Positions 8,524 through 17,372 of a DNA stretch of 64,000 nucleotides are shown piece by piece (within the stretch, counting starts at the first letter, position 1; each line of letters opens with the position of its first letter). A model generated the notes under the pieces. That model was not told the origin of the DNA, searched no databases, and was given only the letters and a program-made list of their open reading frames with translations. This DNA is from Streptomyces diastatochromogenes. GTDB lineage: Bacteria; Actinomycetota; Actinomycetes; Streptomycetales; Streptomycetaceae. The position numbers and the translations under genes are program-made. The stretch is from NCBI GenBank assembly GCA_026913215.1, contig JAPTYK010000001.1, positions 7,378,001 through 7,442,000 of the forward strand, given 5' to 3'.

Positions 8524-9135
8524 TCACCCCTGGTGCGCCGCCTCCGGAGTCCGGTGCGGCGCCTCCGGAGCGGCGTTCCGCGCGGCGGCGCGGCGGTCGA
8601 GCACGGCGAGGGCCCGCTCGCCCCAGCGCAGGTTCTCCTCCTCGAAGAACCGGCCGCGCATCAGGGTGAGGTACGGCCCGACGCGCTCCGCCTCGCCCAG
8701 GTACGTGTCCTCGTCCCGGCCGTCGAGCATCCGCTCCCGCAGCCGGTCGTAACGGGCGAGCTTGGCCCGGGCCGTCTCCATCCGCTGGGCCACGAACGCG
8801 CGGACGGCCGCGGTGTCGCCCTCGTCGCAGGCCTGCACCTGCACCATCAGTTCGTCGCGGACGGCGCTCGGGCGCGGCGGCGTCGTGGTGCAGGCGATCA
8901 GATCCTTCCGACCCGGCTCCGTGAGGCTGAACATCCGCTTGTTGGGGCGCCGTTCCTGCTCCACCACCCGGGCCGTGATGAGACCGGCCTCGGCGAGCCG
9001 CTCCAGCTCGCGGTAGAGCTGCTGGGGGGTGGCGGCCCAGAAGTTGGCGACGGACACGTCGAAGATCTTGGCCAGGTCGTATCCGGAGGCCTCGCCCTCC
9101 AGGAGAGCTGCGAGGACGGCGTGCTTGAGCGACAT
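8524..9135 (-). CDS. PadR-family transcriptional regulator
   Basis: Intact, 203 aa. The N-terminal winged helix (MSLKHAVLAALLEGEASGYD, followed by KIFDVSVANFWAATPQQLYRE) is the PadR signature, and a C-terminal helical dimerisation region begins near residue 90. It is divergent from an SRPBCC-domain gene, and a perfect inverted repeat sits 20 nt before its ATG (9156-9183), so it probably represses itself and perhaps the divergent gene. The effector cannot be told from sequence. Confidence 0.92.
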   Translation of the reverse strand: MSLKHAVLAALLEGEASGYDLAKIFDVSVANFWAATPQQLYRELERLAEAGLITARVVEQERRPNKRMFSLTEPGRKDLIACTTTPPRPSAVRDELMVQVQACDEGDTAAVRAFVAQRMETARAKLARYDRLRERMLDGRDEDTYLGEAERVGPYLTLMRGRFFEEENLRWGERALAVLDRRAAARNAAPEAPHRTPEAAHQG

Positions 9136-9155
9136 CCGGACACGCTAGCAGCACG

Positions 9156-9183
9156 TTGAATAGTTTCCTCCGCACCTATTCAA
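9156..9183. promoter_or_regulatory. PadR operator
   Basis: TTGAATAG, 12-bp spacer, CTATTCAA: a perfect 8-bp inverted repeat in the PadR/SRPBCC divergent promoter, starting 20 nt from the padR start. AT-rich arms in this very GC-rich DNA stand out. Confidence 0.7.
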
Positions 9184-9295
9184 CCGGCGGAGCACACCGG
9201 CCGGACGGGTGCCCTTCGCTGGCACGTCCGTCCGGCGCCTGCCTAGGCTGGGGAGGAGGGCAGGCCGCGGGGGAGCAGATCCGAGGGGCAGCGCG

Positions 9296-9781
9296 ATGGA
9301 CAGCGACACGTTCGTGTACACCACCTACATCCGGACCACCCCCGAGGAGCTCTGGCAGGCGCTCACCGAACCGGATCTCACCCGCCGCTACTGGGGCGTG
9401 GCCTTCGAGTCGGAGTGGACCCCGGGCGCGTCCATGGTCTGGGACGAGGCCGGCCGCAGGACCGAGGACCCCGAGCAGGTCGTCCTCGCCGCCGAGCCCG
9501 GCCGCCTCCTCTCGTACACCTGGCACACCTTCACCCCGGACTGGGCCGAGGCCGTGCGCCTCGAACAGGAGGCGTACGAGCGCCTCGTCCGGGAGCGCCG
9601 GTCCCGGGTGACCTTCGTGATCGAGCCGTCGGGCGACATGGTCAAGCTCACGGTCACCCACGGCGACCTGGAGCCCGGCGGCACCATCAGGGAACTCATC
9701 GGCGAGGGCTGGCCCGCGCTGATCTCCAGCCTCAAGTCCCTCCTGGAGACCGGCGAGGAACTTCCGGAGCCCGCCCGCTGA
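9296..9781 (+). CDS. SRPBCC / AHSA1-like domain protein
   Basis: Intact, 161 aa from ATG 9296 (MDSDTFVYTTYI) with a GAGGGGC site upstream; an in-frame GTG extension from 9209 is not supported. It shows the START-like fold hallmarks: TTYIRTTPEELWQALTEPDL at the start, RYWG, and a long C-terminal helix (GWPALISSLKSLLETG). Members bind hydrophobic ligands and often pair with ArsR or PadR regulators, as here with the divergent PadR gene. Ligand unknown. Confidence 0.88.
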   Translation: MDSDTFVYTTYIRTTPEELWQALTEPDLTRRYWGVAFESEWTPGASMVWDEAGRRTEDPEQVVLAAEPGRLLSYTWHTFTPDWAEAVRLEQEAYERLVRERRSRVTFVIEPSGDMVKLTVTHGDLEPGGTIRELIGEGWPALISSLKSLLETGEELPEPAR

Positions 9782-9783
9782 TC

Positions 9784-9909
9784 CGTTCCACCCACCCACC
9801 GGCCCGTCCGCCCTGTCAACCGGCCCGTTCGACCCACCCACCGGCCCGTTCGGTTCATCCATCGGTTCGTTCGCCCCGTCCACCGGCCCGTTCGACCCGC
9901 TCGCTGACC
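9784..9909. repeat. 21-bp tandem repeat, six units
   Basis: Unit CGTTCGACCCACCCACCGGCC repeated at exact 21-bp spacing (9784, 9805, 9826, 9847, 9868, 9889) with a weak seventh copy. It begins 3 nt after the SRPBCC stop. All three antisense frames stay open because 21 is a multiple of three, but nothing suggests real coding. Confidence 0.8.
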
Positions 9910-10044
9910 CATTCGAGTCGTCTCGCCCTCGACTCCGCCGCCACGCCCGGCGCTGTGATCATCCTTTTCTCCTCCCATCCGTTTTGATGCTGCGGTCGGC
10001 GATGCCCGCCGACCCCACCACCGGGAAAGGGGAGGACGTCCGAC

Positions 10045-11415
10045 GTGTCGTCACGCAGATACGCACGCGGGTGGGGGGCGCTCTCCCTGGCCGTCGGCGC
10101 CGTCCTCGTCAGCACGGCGGCCCAGTCCCCGGGCCGGGACCCCGAAGGCGAGCGGTGGGCCGCCGGGGCCGGGAATCCACCGCCGTCGTCTCGGTCGACG
10201 GCTGTGCCGGCGGCGGCCTCTGCACCGCCCCGCGCCACGCGGTCGTCCTCGGCGGCGGCCGCGTCCTCACGGGACGGCCGTTCACGCTCGGCCCCGAGTT
10301 CTCCGGGCGCGTCGAGCTCGCCCTCCGCACCACCGGAGTGCTCGCCGACGTCAACGTCACCGACCGGCGCGGTCGCCGGATCGCCGGAACGCAGAGCGCG
10401 GACCGCACCCGCTGGACCAGCGCGGCCCCCTGCCGGCCGGGGCCCGCTACGCCGCCCGGCTCGTCGTCGACGGGGCGGCGGGCGGCCCGCACCGCGCCCG
10501 CCTCGACTTCCGTACGGCCCCGGCCCCCGCAGGGAGCGGCTCACGGTCTCCTTCGGACCCGAGGAGGGCGGCACGTACGGCGTCGGGATGCCGGTCACCG
10601 CCGAGCTCAGCCACCCCGTGCCGGCGGACGATCCCGCCGCCCGCCGCGTCGTGGAACGGGCGCTCGACGTGCGGGCCGAACCCCGTGTCGAGGGCGCCTG
10701 GTACTGGGTCGACTCCACCACCCTCCACTACCGGCCGCGCACGTACTGGCCCGCCCGCGCCACGGTCCGCGTCCACAGCGGCCTCGACGGGGCCCGGATC
10801 GGCGACGGCCTCTACGGCGGCCCGTCACGCTCCCTCAGCTTCACCACCGGGCCCGTGATCGAGGCCGTCACCGACGTCTCCGCCCACGAGATGGCCGTGT
10901 TCCGTGACGGGGAACTCCTGCGCACCCTCCCGGTCACCACCGGCAAGGCCGGCTACCGCACCCGGGGCGGCATCAAGGTCGTCCTCGGCAAGGAGCCCCT
11001 CGTCCGCATGCGCGGCGACTCCATCGGCATCACGAAGACCAGCACCGACTTCTACGACCTCAAGGTCCGCTGGGCCACCCGGGTGACCTGGAGCGGCGAA
11101 TACCTGCACGCCGCGCCCTGGTCGCTCGACTCCCAGGGCAGCGAGGACGTCAGCCACGGCTGTACGGGCATGAGCACCGAGGACGCCGCCTGGCTGTTCC
11201 GCACCGTGCGCGAGGGAGACCTCGTACGGGTCGTCAACGGGTACGGACAGCCCATGACGCCCTTCGACAACGGCTTCGGCGACTGGAACCTCAGCTGGCC
11301 CGAGTGGCTCCGGGGCAGCACCCTCGCCAGGGCGACCACGGAGCCCGCGGAGACCGCCGGGGCCACGGAAGCCGACTCCGGTCCCGCCGCGGGCGCCCTG
11401 AGCCCGACCCTCTGA
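10045..11415 (+). CDS. L,D-transpeptidase with Ig-like domains, frameshifted
   Basis: Exported wall enzyme forming 3-3 peptidoglycan cross-links. The start MSSRRYARGWGALSLAVGAV is a signal sequence. Immunoglobulin-like strands (RLTVSFGPEEGG, TLHYRPRTYWPARATVRVH) precede the YkuD catalytic domain, with its active Cys in SHGCTGMS after the conserved His in GEYLHAAPW. The tail is Ala/Thr-rich. Three breaks are visible near 10140, 10425 and 10535; the intervening parts (DGCAGGGLCTAPRHAV and LPAGARYAARLVVDG) sit in the other two frames. About 455 aa repaired. Confidence 0.9.
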   Translation: MSSRRYARGWGALSLAVGAVLVSTAAQSPGRDPEGERWAAGAGNPPPSSRSTAVPAAASAPPRATRSSSAAAASSRDGRSRSAPSSPGASSSPSAPPECSPTSTSPTGAVAGSPERRARTAPAGPARPPAGRGPLRRPARRRRGGGRPAPRPPRLPYGPGPRRERLTVSFGPEEGGTYGVGMPVTAELSHPVPADDPAARRVVERALDVRAEPRVEGAWYWVDSTTLHYRPRTYWPARATVRVHSGLDGARIGDGLYGGPSRSLSFTTGPVIEAVTDVSAHEMAVFRDGELLRTLPVTTGKAGYRTRGGIKVVLGKEPLVRMRGDSIGITKTSTDFYDLKVRWATRVTWSGEYLHAAPWSLDSQGSEDVSHGCTGMSTEDAAWLFRTVREGDLVRVVNGYGQPMTPFDNGFGDWNLSWPEWLRGSTLARATTEPAETAGATEADSGPAAGALSPTL

Positions 11416-11445
11416 CCGCCTCCCCGACCTCTCCGGCGTCACCGG

Positions 11446-11630
11446 CGTCCTCTCCATCCTTCGCCGGTCAGATCGGCGCGTCGCTCCACCGGGCGGCCCC
11501 GGACCGCGCGACCGTCGAGTTCGGCTGTCGGCTCGGCCTGGACGGGGGCAGGCTCACCGCGCCGGTCGTCCAGTGCCACGCGAACGCGAGCCCGCGCGCG
11601 ACCCTCGGATGGGTGCGGAAGCCCGGCTGA
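11446..11630 (+). pseudogene. C-terminal remnant resembling a trypco1 (CU044_2847-type) domain
   Basis: The short stretch before the TGA at 11630 reads DRATVEFGCRLGLDGG, later HANASPRATLGW, and ends VRKPG. The spacing VEFG, then G, A, AN and TL-x-W resembles the end of trypsin-co-occurring/effector-associated domain 1 proteins. The usual N-terminal half cannot fit between the transpeptidase stop and this piece, and no start codon with a ribosome site is seen, so I call it a remnant. Family assignment is by memory of the motif and tentative. Confidence 0.4.
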
Positions 11631-11634
11631 CCGC

Positions 11635-13025
11635 TCAGCGGCCGGGCTCCGTCTCCGCCGGCTCGGGTACCTCCTCCGGGGCGGCCGGAACGGGTTCGCC
11701 GAGGCTCAGCCGGGGCCGCCGCTGGAGCCCGGCGCCCACCAGGACGCCCAGGGCGATCGACGCCACCGTGATGATCATCGTCACCAGGCTGTCCAGACCG
11801 CCGGCCGTGTCGCCCTGCACGATGATCTCCGAGACGCTGGTGAGGCCCACCGCGCCGGGCACGAGGAGCCAGAAGCAGGGCAGGAACACCACCTGGTCCG
11901 GCGTGTGCGAGCGCCGCTCGACCCAGGTCGCCATCGGCGGCAGGAGCATGCCCGCCGCGAAGGCCCCGAAGGTCGGCCCGGCGAACTCCGTGGCCACCGA
12001 CTGCACCAGGCGTTCGACGAGCAGCGCGCCCAGGAGCCAGCCGGTGACCCGGGGCGGGGCGGAGAAGTACAGCAGGAAGCCGAAGCCGAGGAGGAGCACC
12101 CCGGCCCACGGGGCCCAGGCGCCCAGCGGCTCGGAGGCGGTCCCGCCCGCCGGGCGGGACCGCAGGAGTTCGGTGCCGACCAGGATGCCGAGGGCCAGGA
12201 GCAGCAGCACGTTCACGGCTCCGGCGAGCCGCGCGATGCCCGACAGAGCGGCCCCGGTGGCGAGTTCGATGGCGCCGAGGGTCAGCGCGGCGCCCGGCAG
12301 GAACGCGATCAGCGGCGGGATGTACAGGACGGTGGGGACCTCGTGCAGGAGCGGCCCCGCCCAGCGCAGCGAGACCGCCGTGACCAGGATCGCGGCGACC
12401 ACCGGAAGGGCCGTGCGGCCCGCCGGCAGCCGGTCCCCGAAGAGCCGCAGCAGACCGACGCCCAGGCCGAGCACCGCGTACCCGGCGACGGCCGGTGCTG
12501 TCGCGTGCCGCATCGCGCCGAGGCCGACGGTGAGGAGCACGTATCCGAGGACGGTGGTGGCGGGGCTGAACCGCTCCGGCCGTTCCCGGACCTCGCGCAG
12601 CGCGCGCCGCGCCTCCTCGAACGGCACCTCCTCCGCCCGCATCCGCTCGACCAGCGACTGCAGCGCCTCCACCTGGTCGAGGCGGAGGTCCGGGCCCTCG
12701 ACCGGGGAGAAGTCCAGCTCGCCGCCCCGCCCGTCGGGGCCGCCCCGACCCGTACGAAGAGCCCCGTGGGGACCACGAAGGAGCGCGCCCGCAGGCCGCG
12801 GCGCGCGGCCACGTCGTGCAGCACCCGCTCCACCTCGGCGGTCCGCTCCCCGGCGCGCAGCAGCGCGGCCCCGAGCGCGCACAGCAAGGAGGCCAGGTCC
12901 CGCAGCCGCTCGCGGTCGGCGCTCGGCCTCCGGCACGGTGACGGTGTCCCGGCGCGCCGCCGCGGCCGCAGCGCGGCGGCCCGCCGGGCGAAGGCACGCA
13001 CATCAGGACGGGACAAAGGGCGCAT
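11635..13025 (-). CDS. threonine/serine exporter family protein (ThrE-like), frameshifted
   Basis: Integral membrane exporter of the ThrE type, with the two usual parts. The cytoplasmic N-terminal domain (LCALGAALLRAGERTAEVER, then ARSFVVPTGLFVRVG) is followed by about ten hydrophobic helices (TTVLGYVLLTVGLGAM, VPTVLYIPPLIAFLPGAALT, FGAFAAGMLLPPMATW, VFLPCFWLLVPGAVGL). ThrE proteins export L-threonine and L-serine; the substrate here is inferred from family. Start ATG 13025. Breaks near 12950 and 12745 divide the N-terminal part. It ends 5 nt from the trypco1-like remnant stop, convergent. Confidence 0.87.
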
Positions 13026-13057
13026 TCGGGAAAACTAGCAGGCCGGAGGCGGCACCG

Positions 13058-13197
13058 CCGTCCTGGCGTCCCCTCGGTCCGCCCACCGTCCTGGCGGCCC
13101 CTCGGTCCGCCCACCGTTCTGGCGTCCCCTCGGTCCGCCCACCGTCCGACGGCTCCCTCGGATCCGCCTCTCGTCCTGGCGGCCCCTCAGACCCGCC
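13058..13197. repeat. 28-bp tandem repeat, about five units
   Basis: Near-identical 28-bp units start at 13058, 13086, 13114 and 13142, with a degraded fifth at 13170. Each begins CCGTCCTGGC and ends CCGCCCA. The array fills the gap between the ThrE and permease genes and runs into the last codons of the permease. Confidence 0.8.
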
Positions 13198-14002
13198 CGC
13201 CGCCCGGCGTGTCCGAGGAGAGTCGCTGCGCCGCGTAGATCGGGACCACCGAGAGCAGCACGAGCGCCGCCGCCACCACGTTCACCACCGGGGCCTGCTG
13301 AGGGCGGGTCATGTTGTTGAAGATCCACACGGGCAGGGTCTGCACCCCGGGTCCCGCCGTGAACGTCGTCACCACGATCTCGTCGAAGGAGAGCGCGAAG
13401 GCGAGCAGCCCGCCCGCGAGCAGCGCCGAACGCAGCAGCGGGAACGTGATGTCCCAGAAGACGCGGAAGGTGTGCGCCCCCAGGTCCATCGCCGCCTCCT
13501 CGTACGAGCCGGGCAGCCGCCGCAGCCGCGCCACCACGTTGTTGAAGACGACCACGATGCAGAAGGTGGCGTGGCCCACGACCACCGTGAACATCCCGAG
13601 GCCCACGCCGAGGGGTTCCAGGACCGTGCCGAAGGCCGAGTTGAGCGCGATGCCCGTGACGATGCCGGGCAGCGCGATCGGCAGCACCACCGCGAACGAG
13701 ACGGCCTCCCGCCCGAAGAAGGAGTACCGCTGCACCGCGAAGGCGATGAGCGTGCCGAGCACCAGGGCCACCGCGGTCGCCGCCACGCCGGCCTGGACCG
13801 AGGTCCACAGCGCCGCGCGGGCGCCCTCGTTGTCCCAGGCCGCCGCCCACCAGTCGAGCGTGAGGCCGGGCGGCGGCCAGCTCGCCGAGCGGTCCGGGTT
13901 GAGCGAGCCGAGCAGGACGAGCAGCAGCGGCAGGTAGATCGCCGCGAAGCCGAGACCGGCGGCGGTGCGCAGCGCGATCCGCGCGGGACGGGAGAGGTTC
14001 AT
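13187..14002 (-). CDS. ABC transporter permease, PotC-like
   Basis: Intact, 271 aa. Six predicted membrane helices, with the cytoplasmic EAA loop in SYEEAAMDLGAHTFRVFWDI, which couples to the ATPase. Last gene of the potA-SBP-potB-potC operon, 22 nt after potB. It forms the second half of the polyamine-type import channel. Its 3' end runs into a 28-bp tandem array. Confidence 0.9.
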   Translation of the reverse strand: MNLSRPARIALRTAAGLGFAAIYLPLLLVLLGSLNPDRSASWPPPGLTLDWWAAAWDNEGARAALWTSVQAGVAATAVALVLGTLIAFAVQRYSFFGREAVSFAVVLPIALPGIVTGIALNSAFGTVLEPLGVGLGMFTVVVGHATFCIVVVFNNVVARLRRLPGSYEEAAMDLGAHTFRVFWDITFPLLRSALLAGGLLAFALSFDEIVVTTFTAGPGVQTLPVWIFNNMTRPQQAPVVNVVAAALVLLSVVPIYAAQRLSSDTPGGGRV

Positions 14003-14024
14003 CGGTCGCGGTCCTTCCGGCCGG

Positions 14025-14945
14025 TCACAGGCTGCGCAGCGCGCCGGAGCGCCGCACCGCGAGCAGGTACACCACGATGACGGCGACCGGCACGGTGCCG
14101 AGCGCGGCCGCCAGCGGCAGGTTCAGGGTGACGTTGGAGTAGACGAGGTTGCCGATCAGTTGGGTCTTGCCACCGACGATCTGCACCGTGATGTAGTCGC
14201 CGAGGCTCAGCGAGAAGGTGAAGACGGACCCGGCGGCCACCGCCGGCCACACCAGCGGCAGCACGACCGAGACGAAGGTCCGCCAGGTCCTCGCCCCGAG
14301 GTCGGCCGAGGCGTGCAGCAGGCTGTCGGGGAGCTGGGCGAGCGCGGTGTGGACGGGCAGCACCATGTACGGCAGCCAGAGGTACGTCAGGACGATCACC
14401 GTCGCCGTGAGCCCGTACCCCGGCCCGCTCAGGCCGAGCGGCCGCAGCGCCCAGTCCAGCGGCCCGCCCTCGGAGAGGATCAGCCGCCAGGCGTACACCT
14501 TCACGAGGTAGCCGGCCCACAGCGGCATGAGCAGCGCCACCACGAAGAGCGGCCGGCGGCGCGGGTGCGCGACCCGGGCCGTGTAGAAGGCGAGCGGGAA
14601 GGCGATGACGACGCAGAGCGCGGTCACAGCGAGGGCGACGCCGACGGTGCGCAGGGCGACCGTGCGGTAGACGGGCGAGCCGACGAGTTCCTCGAAGTTC
14701 TGCGTGGTCCAGATCCGGACGACCTCGGAGGTGAAGGTGTCGGTGGACCAGAAGGCGGAGAGGAACAGGGCCGCGAGGGAGCCGAGGTAGGCGAGGACCA
14801 GCCAGAGCAGCGGCGCGGTGAGCAGGGCCGCGAGCCGCAGCCGGGGCCGCCGGTGCAGGGCCCCGGCGAACCGCCGGACGGCGTCGCGGCCGGGGCGGCG
14901 GTGCGCGTCGCGGGCTCGGGGAGAGCCCGGGGAGAGTGCGGTCAT
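14025..14945 (-). CDS. ABC transporter permease, PotB-like
   Basis: Intact, 306 aa from ATG 14945 (MTALSPGSP). A basic N-terminal tail precedes the first helix (LLTAPLLWLVLAYLGSLAAL). Six helices are present, with the EAA-type loop in DSLLHASADLGARTWRTF. The start lies only 10 nt after the TGA of the binding protein (14956), so the genes are coupled. A missing base just before that TGA makes the two appear fused in frame; they are separate proteins. Confidence 0.9.
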   Translation of the reverse strand: MTALSPGSPRARDAHRRPGRDAVRRFAGALHRRPRLRLAALLTAPLLWLVLAYLGSLAALFLSAFWSTDTFTSEVVRIWTTQNFEELVGSPVYRTVALRTVGVALAVTALCVVIAFPLAFYTARVAHPRRRPLFVVALLMPLWAGYLVKVYAWRLILSEGGPLDWALRPLGLSGPGYGLTATVIVLTYLWLPYMVLPVHTALAQLPDSLLHASADLGARTWRTFVSVVLPLVWPAVAAGSVFTFSLSLGDYITVQIVGGKTQLIGNLVYSNVTLNLPLAAALGTVPVAVIVVYLLAVRRSGALRSL

Positions 14946-14955
14946 GGCGCCGGGG

Positions 14956-16154
14956 TCAGCCCTGATCTCGGTCCAGGCCTGGACCCACTTGGCGTACGGC
15001 ACGCAGCGCGTGTCCGTCCGGCCGTCCAGGCACTGCTCGATGGGCGTGGTCCAGAAGTGGACCTGCTTCCAGTAGGCCTCGTCGGTGGCGTGGAAGACGG
15101 CGCAGTGGTTCTTGTCGGCGGTCTGCGCGCACGACCTGGCGTTGGCCGGGGCCTCGCCGAAGTACTCGGCGACCTGCGCGTTGGTATTCGGCGAGACGAT
15201 CCAGTCGAGCCACTTGTAGGCACAGGTGGGGTGCTTGGCCTTGGCCGAGACCATCCAGGTGTCGGACCAGCCGGTGGAACCCTCCTTCGGCAGGACCGCC
15301 TCGACCTTCGCGCCCTCGGACTTCGCGAGGTTGGCGATCACCTGCCAGCTGGTGCCGACGACCGAGTCGCCGCTCTTGAAGGCGGAGATCTCCTTGAGGT
15401 AGTCGCTCCAGTACTCGCCGACGTGCGCGTTCTGCTCCTTGAGCAGGGCCACGGAGGCGTCGAACTGCTTCTGGTCGAGGGCGTAGGGGTTCTTGATGCC
15501 CAGCTCGGGCTTGGTCGCCCGGAGGTACAGGGCGGCGTCCGCGAGGTAGATGGGCGAGTCGTAGGCGGTGACCTTGCCGCTGTGCGCCGAGGCCTTGTCG
15601 AAGACGGCGGACCAGGAGTCGGGCGCCGGCTTCACCTTCTCCTTGTCGTACATGAGGAGGTTGGCGCCGCGGCCGTGCGGGATGCCGTAGGCGACGCCCT
15701 TGACGGAGTTCCACTCCTTGTTCTTCAGCCCGGCGAAGACGTCGGCGTAGTTCGGCACGAGCGCCGTGTTCACGGGGGCCGCGTCGCCGGAGGCGATCAG
15801 GCGGAGGGAGGCGTCGCCGGAGGCGGAGACGGCGTCGTACGCGCCGGTCTTCATCAGCGAGACCATCTCGTCGGAGGTCGCGGCGGTCTTGGCGTTGACC
15901 TGGCAGCCGGTCTGCTGCTCGAAGGGGGTGACCCAGTCGACCTTCGGGTCGTTGCTGCCGTCCTCGACGTATCCGGCCCAGGCGATCAGGTTGACCTCGC
16001 CCTCGGCCTTGCCGAGAGCCGTCGGCGCCTTCAGGTCGGGCGGGTTGAGGCCGCCGGACTTCCCGGAACCCGCCGGGTCGGCCGATCCGCAGGCGGTGAC
16101 GAGGAGCAGCCCGGAGAGGGCGGCTGCGGTCAGGAGGGAGCGGTGCGGGCGCAC
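14956..16154 (-). CDS. extracellular solute-binding lipoprotein, spermidine/putrescine type
   Basis: Lipoprotein capturing substrate outside the membrane. The GTG start at 16154 has a GGAG site 7 nt before; the signal sequence ends at the lipobox LLVTAC. The PotD/PotF-like body includes NLIAWAGYVEDGSNDP, MKTGAYDAVSASGDAS and GIPHGRGANLLMYDKEKV, and ends near AKWVQAWTEIR. One base is missing near 14961-14963 (a run of G); restoring it gives IRG and the TGA at 14956. Four cysteines in the last third probably pair. Family substrates are polyamines; the exact ligand is unproven. Confidence 0.9.
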
Positions 16155-16207
16155 GTGGATCTCCGTTGCGTGAGGGGGCGGTGTGCCTGACGGGACGTAG
16201 GGGGGAC

Positions 16208-17242
16208 TTACGGGGTTTCCGGGACGCGCACGGCGTGGCTCGGGTGCCACTGGAGGCCGATCCGGGCGCCCCGGAAGGCGGCGAGGTCGGCGGAGGAGCC
16301 CTCCAGGTTCTGCCGGAGGGCGGTGAGGCGGCCGCCTCCGTCGAGGTCGACCAGGAAGCGGGTCGAGTCGCCGAGGTAGACGACCTCCGCGACCGTGCCG
16401 GCGGCGGTGGCGTGCCCGGGGGCGCCGGGCGCCTTGTGGTCGTCGAGGATCCGGATCTTCTCCGGCCGGATGCTGTACGTGCCCGGCGCCCCGACCACCC
16501 GGCGGGCGGTGTCCCCGCTCAGCAGGTTGGAGGTGCCGACGAAACCGGCGACGAACGGGGTCGCGGGGCGCTCGTAGATCTCGGCGGGGGTGGCGACCTG
16601 TTCGATCCGGCCCTCGTGGAAGACGGCGATCCGGTCGCTCATCGTGAGGGCCTCCTCCTGGTCGTGGGTGACGAACACGAAGGTGATGCCGACCTCGCGC
16701 TGGATCGCCTTGAGTTCGACCTGCATCCGCTCGCGGAGCTTGAGGTCGAGCGCGCCGAGCGGCTCGTCGAGCAGCAGCACGCGGGGCGGCCGACGAGCGC
16801 GCGGGCCAGGGCGACCCGCTGGCGCTGGCCGCCGGAGAGCTCGGCGGGCGGCGACGGCCCGTCCCTTCGAGGCCGACCTGCGCGAGGGCGGCCCGGGCCC
16901 GCACCAGGCGCTCGGCGCGGGGCACGCGGCGGACCTTGAGGCCGTAGGCGATGTTCTGCTCGACCGTCATGTGCGGGAAGAGCGCGTAGTCCTGGAAGAC
17001 GGTGTGCACGTCCCGCTCGAAGGGGCGAGCCGGGTGACGTCGCGGCCGGCGAGTTCGACGGTGCCGGCGCTCGGCGTCTCGAAGCCGGCGATCATCCGCA
17101 GCACCGTCGTCTTCCCGGAACCGGAGGGGCCGAGCATCGAGAAGAACTCGCCGTCCGCGATCTCCAGGTCCACCCCGGCCACGGCCTCGGTCCGGCCGTA
17201 GGTCTTGCGCAGTCCCGTCAGCCGGATCGCCATTCCCTCCAT
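16208..17242 (-). CDS. ABC transporter ATP-binding protein, PotA-like, frameshifted
   Basis: ATPase of the importer. It carries Walker A GPSGSGKTT, Q-loop VFQDYALFP, signature LSGGQRQRVALARAL, Walker B LLLDEPLGALD and the switch His in FVTHDQEEAL. A C-terminal TOBE domain (YSIRPEKIRI) follows. Three single-base breaks fall near 17035, 16865 and 16790; each is repaired by one more C or G. ATG 17242 follows AAAGG; an internal ATG at 17233 is possible. First gene of the operon, divergent from the GntR gene, which probably controls it. Confidence 0.9.
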
Positions 17243-17372
17243 GGGCGGGAACCTTTCTGGTGCGGTGGAGCGTTGCTCGGGCGTGGTGTAAACATATGAA
17301 GTCATAGTTCAGATCTCAAGACCCCTTTAAGGTAAAGCCTGAGTCAACGCTCGACGCGCGAGGTGGTTAACC

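Noticed and set aside
9388..9978. Minus-strand frame with TGRWVGRTG repeats
   Set aside because: It is only the 21-bp array read backwards plus the antisense of the SRPBCC gene; no start site or homology.
13058..13197. 28-bp repeats considered as a CRISPR array
   Set aside because: The length matches CRISPR repeats, but units are back to back without spacers and no cas genes are present.
14025..17009. A single 994-codon frame joining ATPase end, binding protein and permease
   Set aside because: Each part has its own start, signal or stop after correction of single-base errors; the fusion is artificial.
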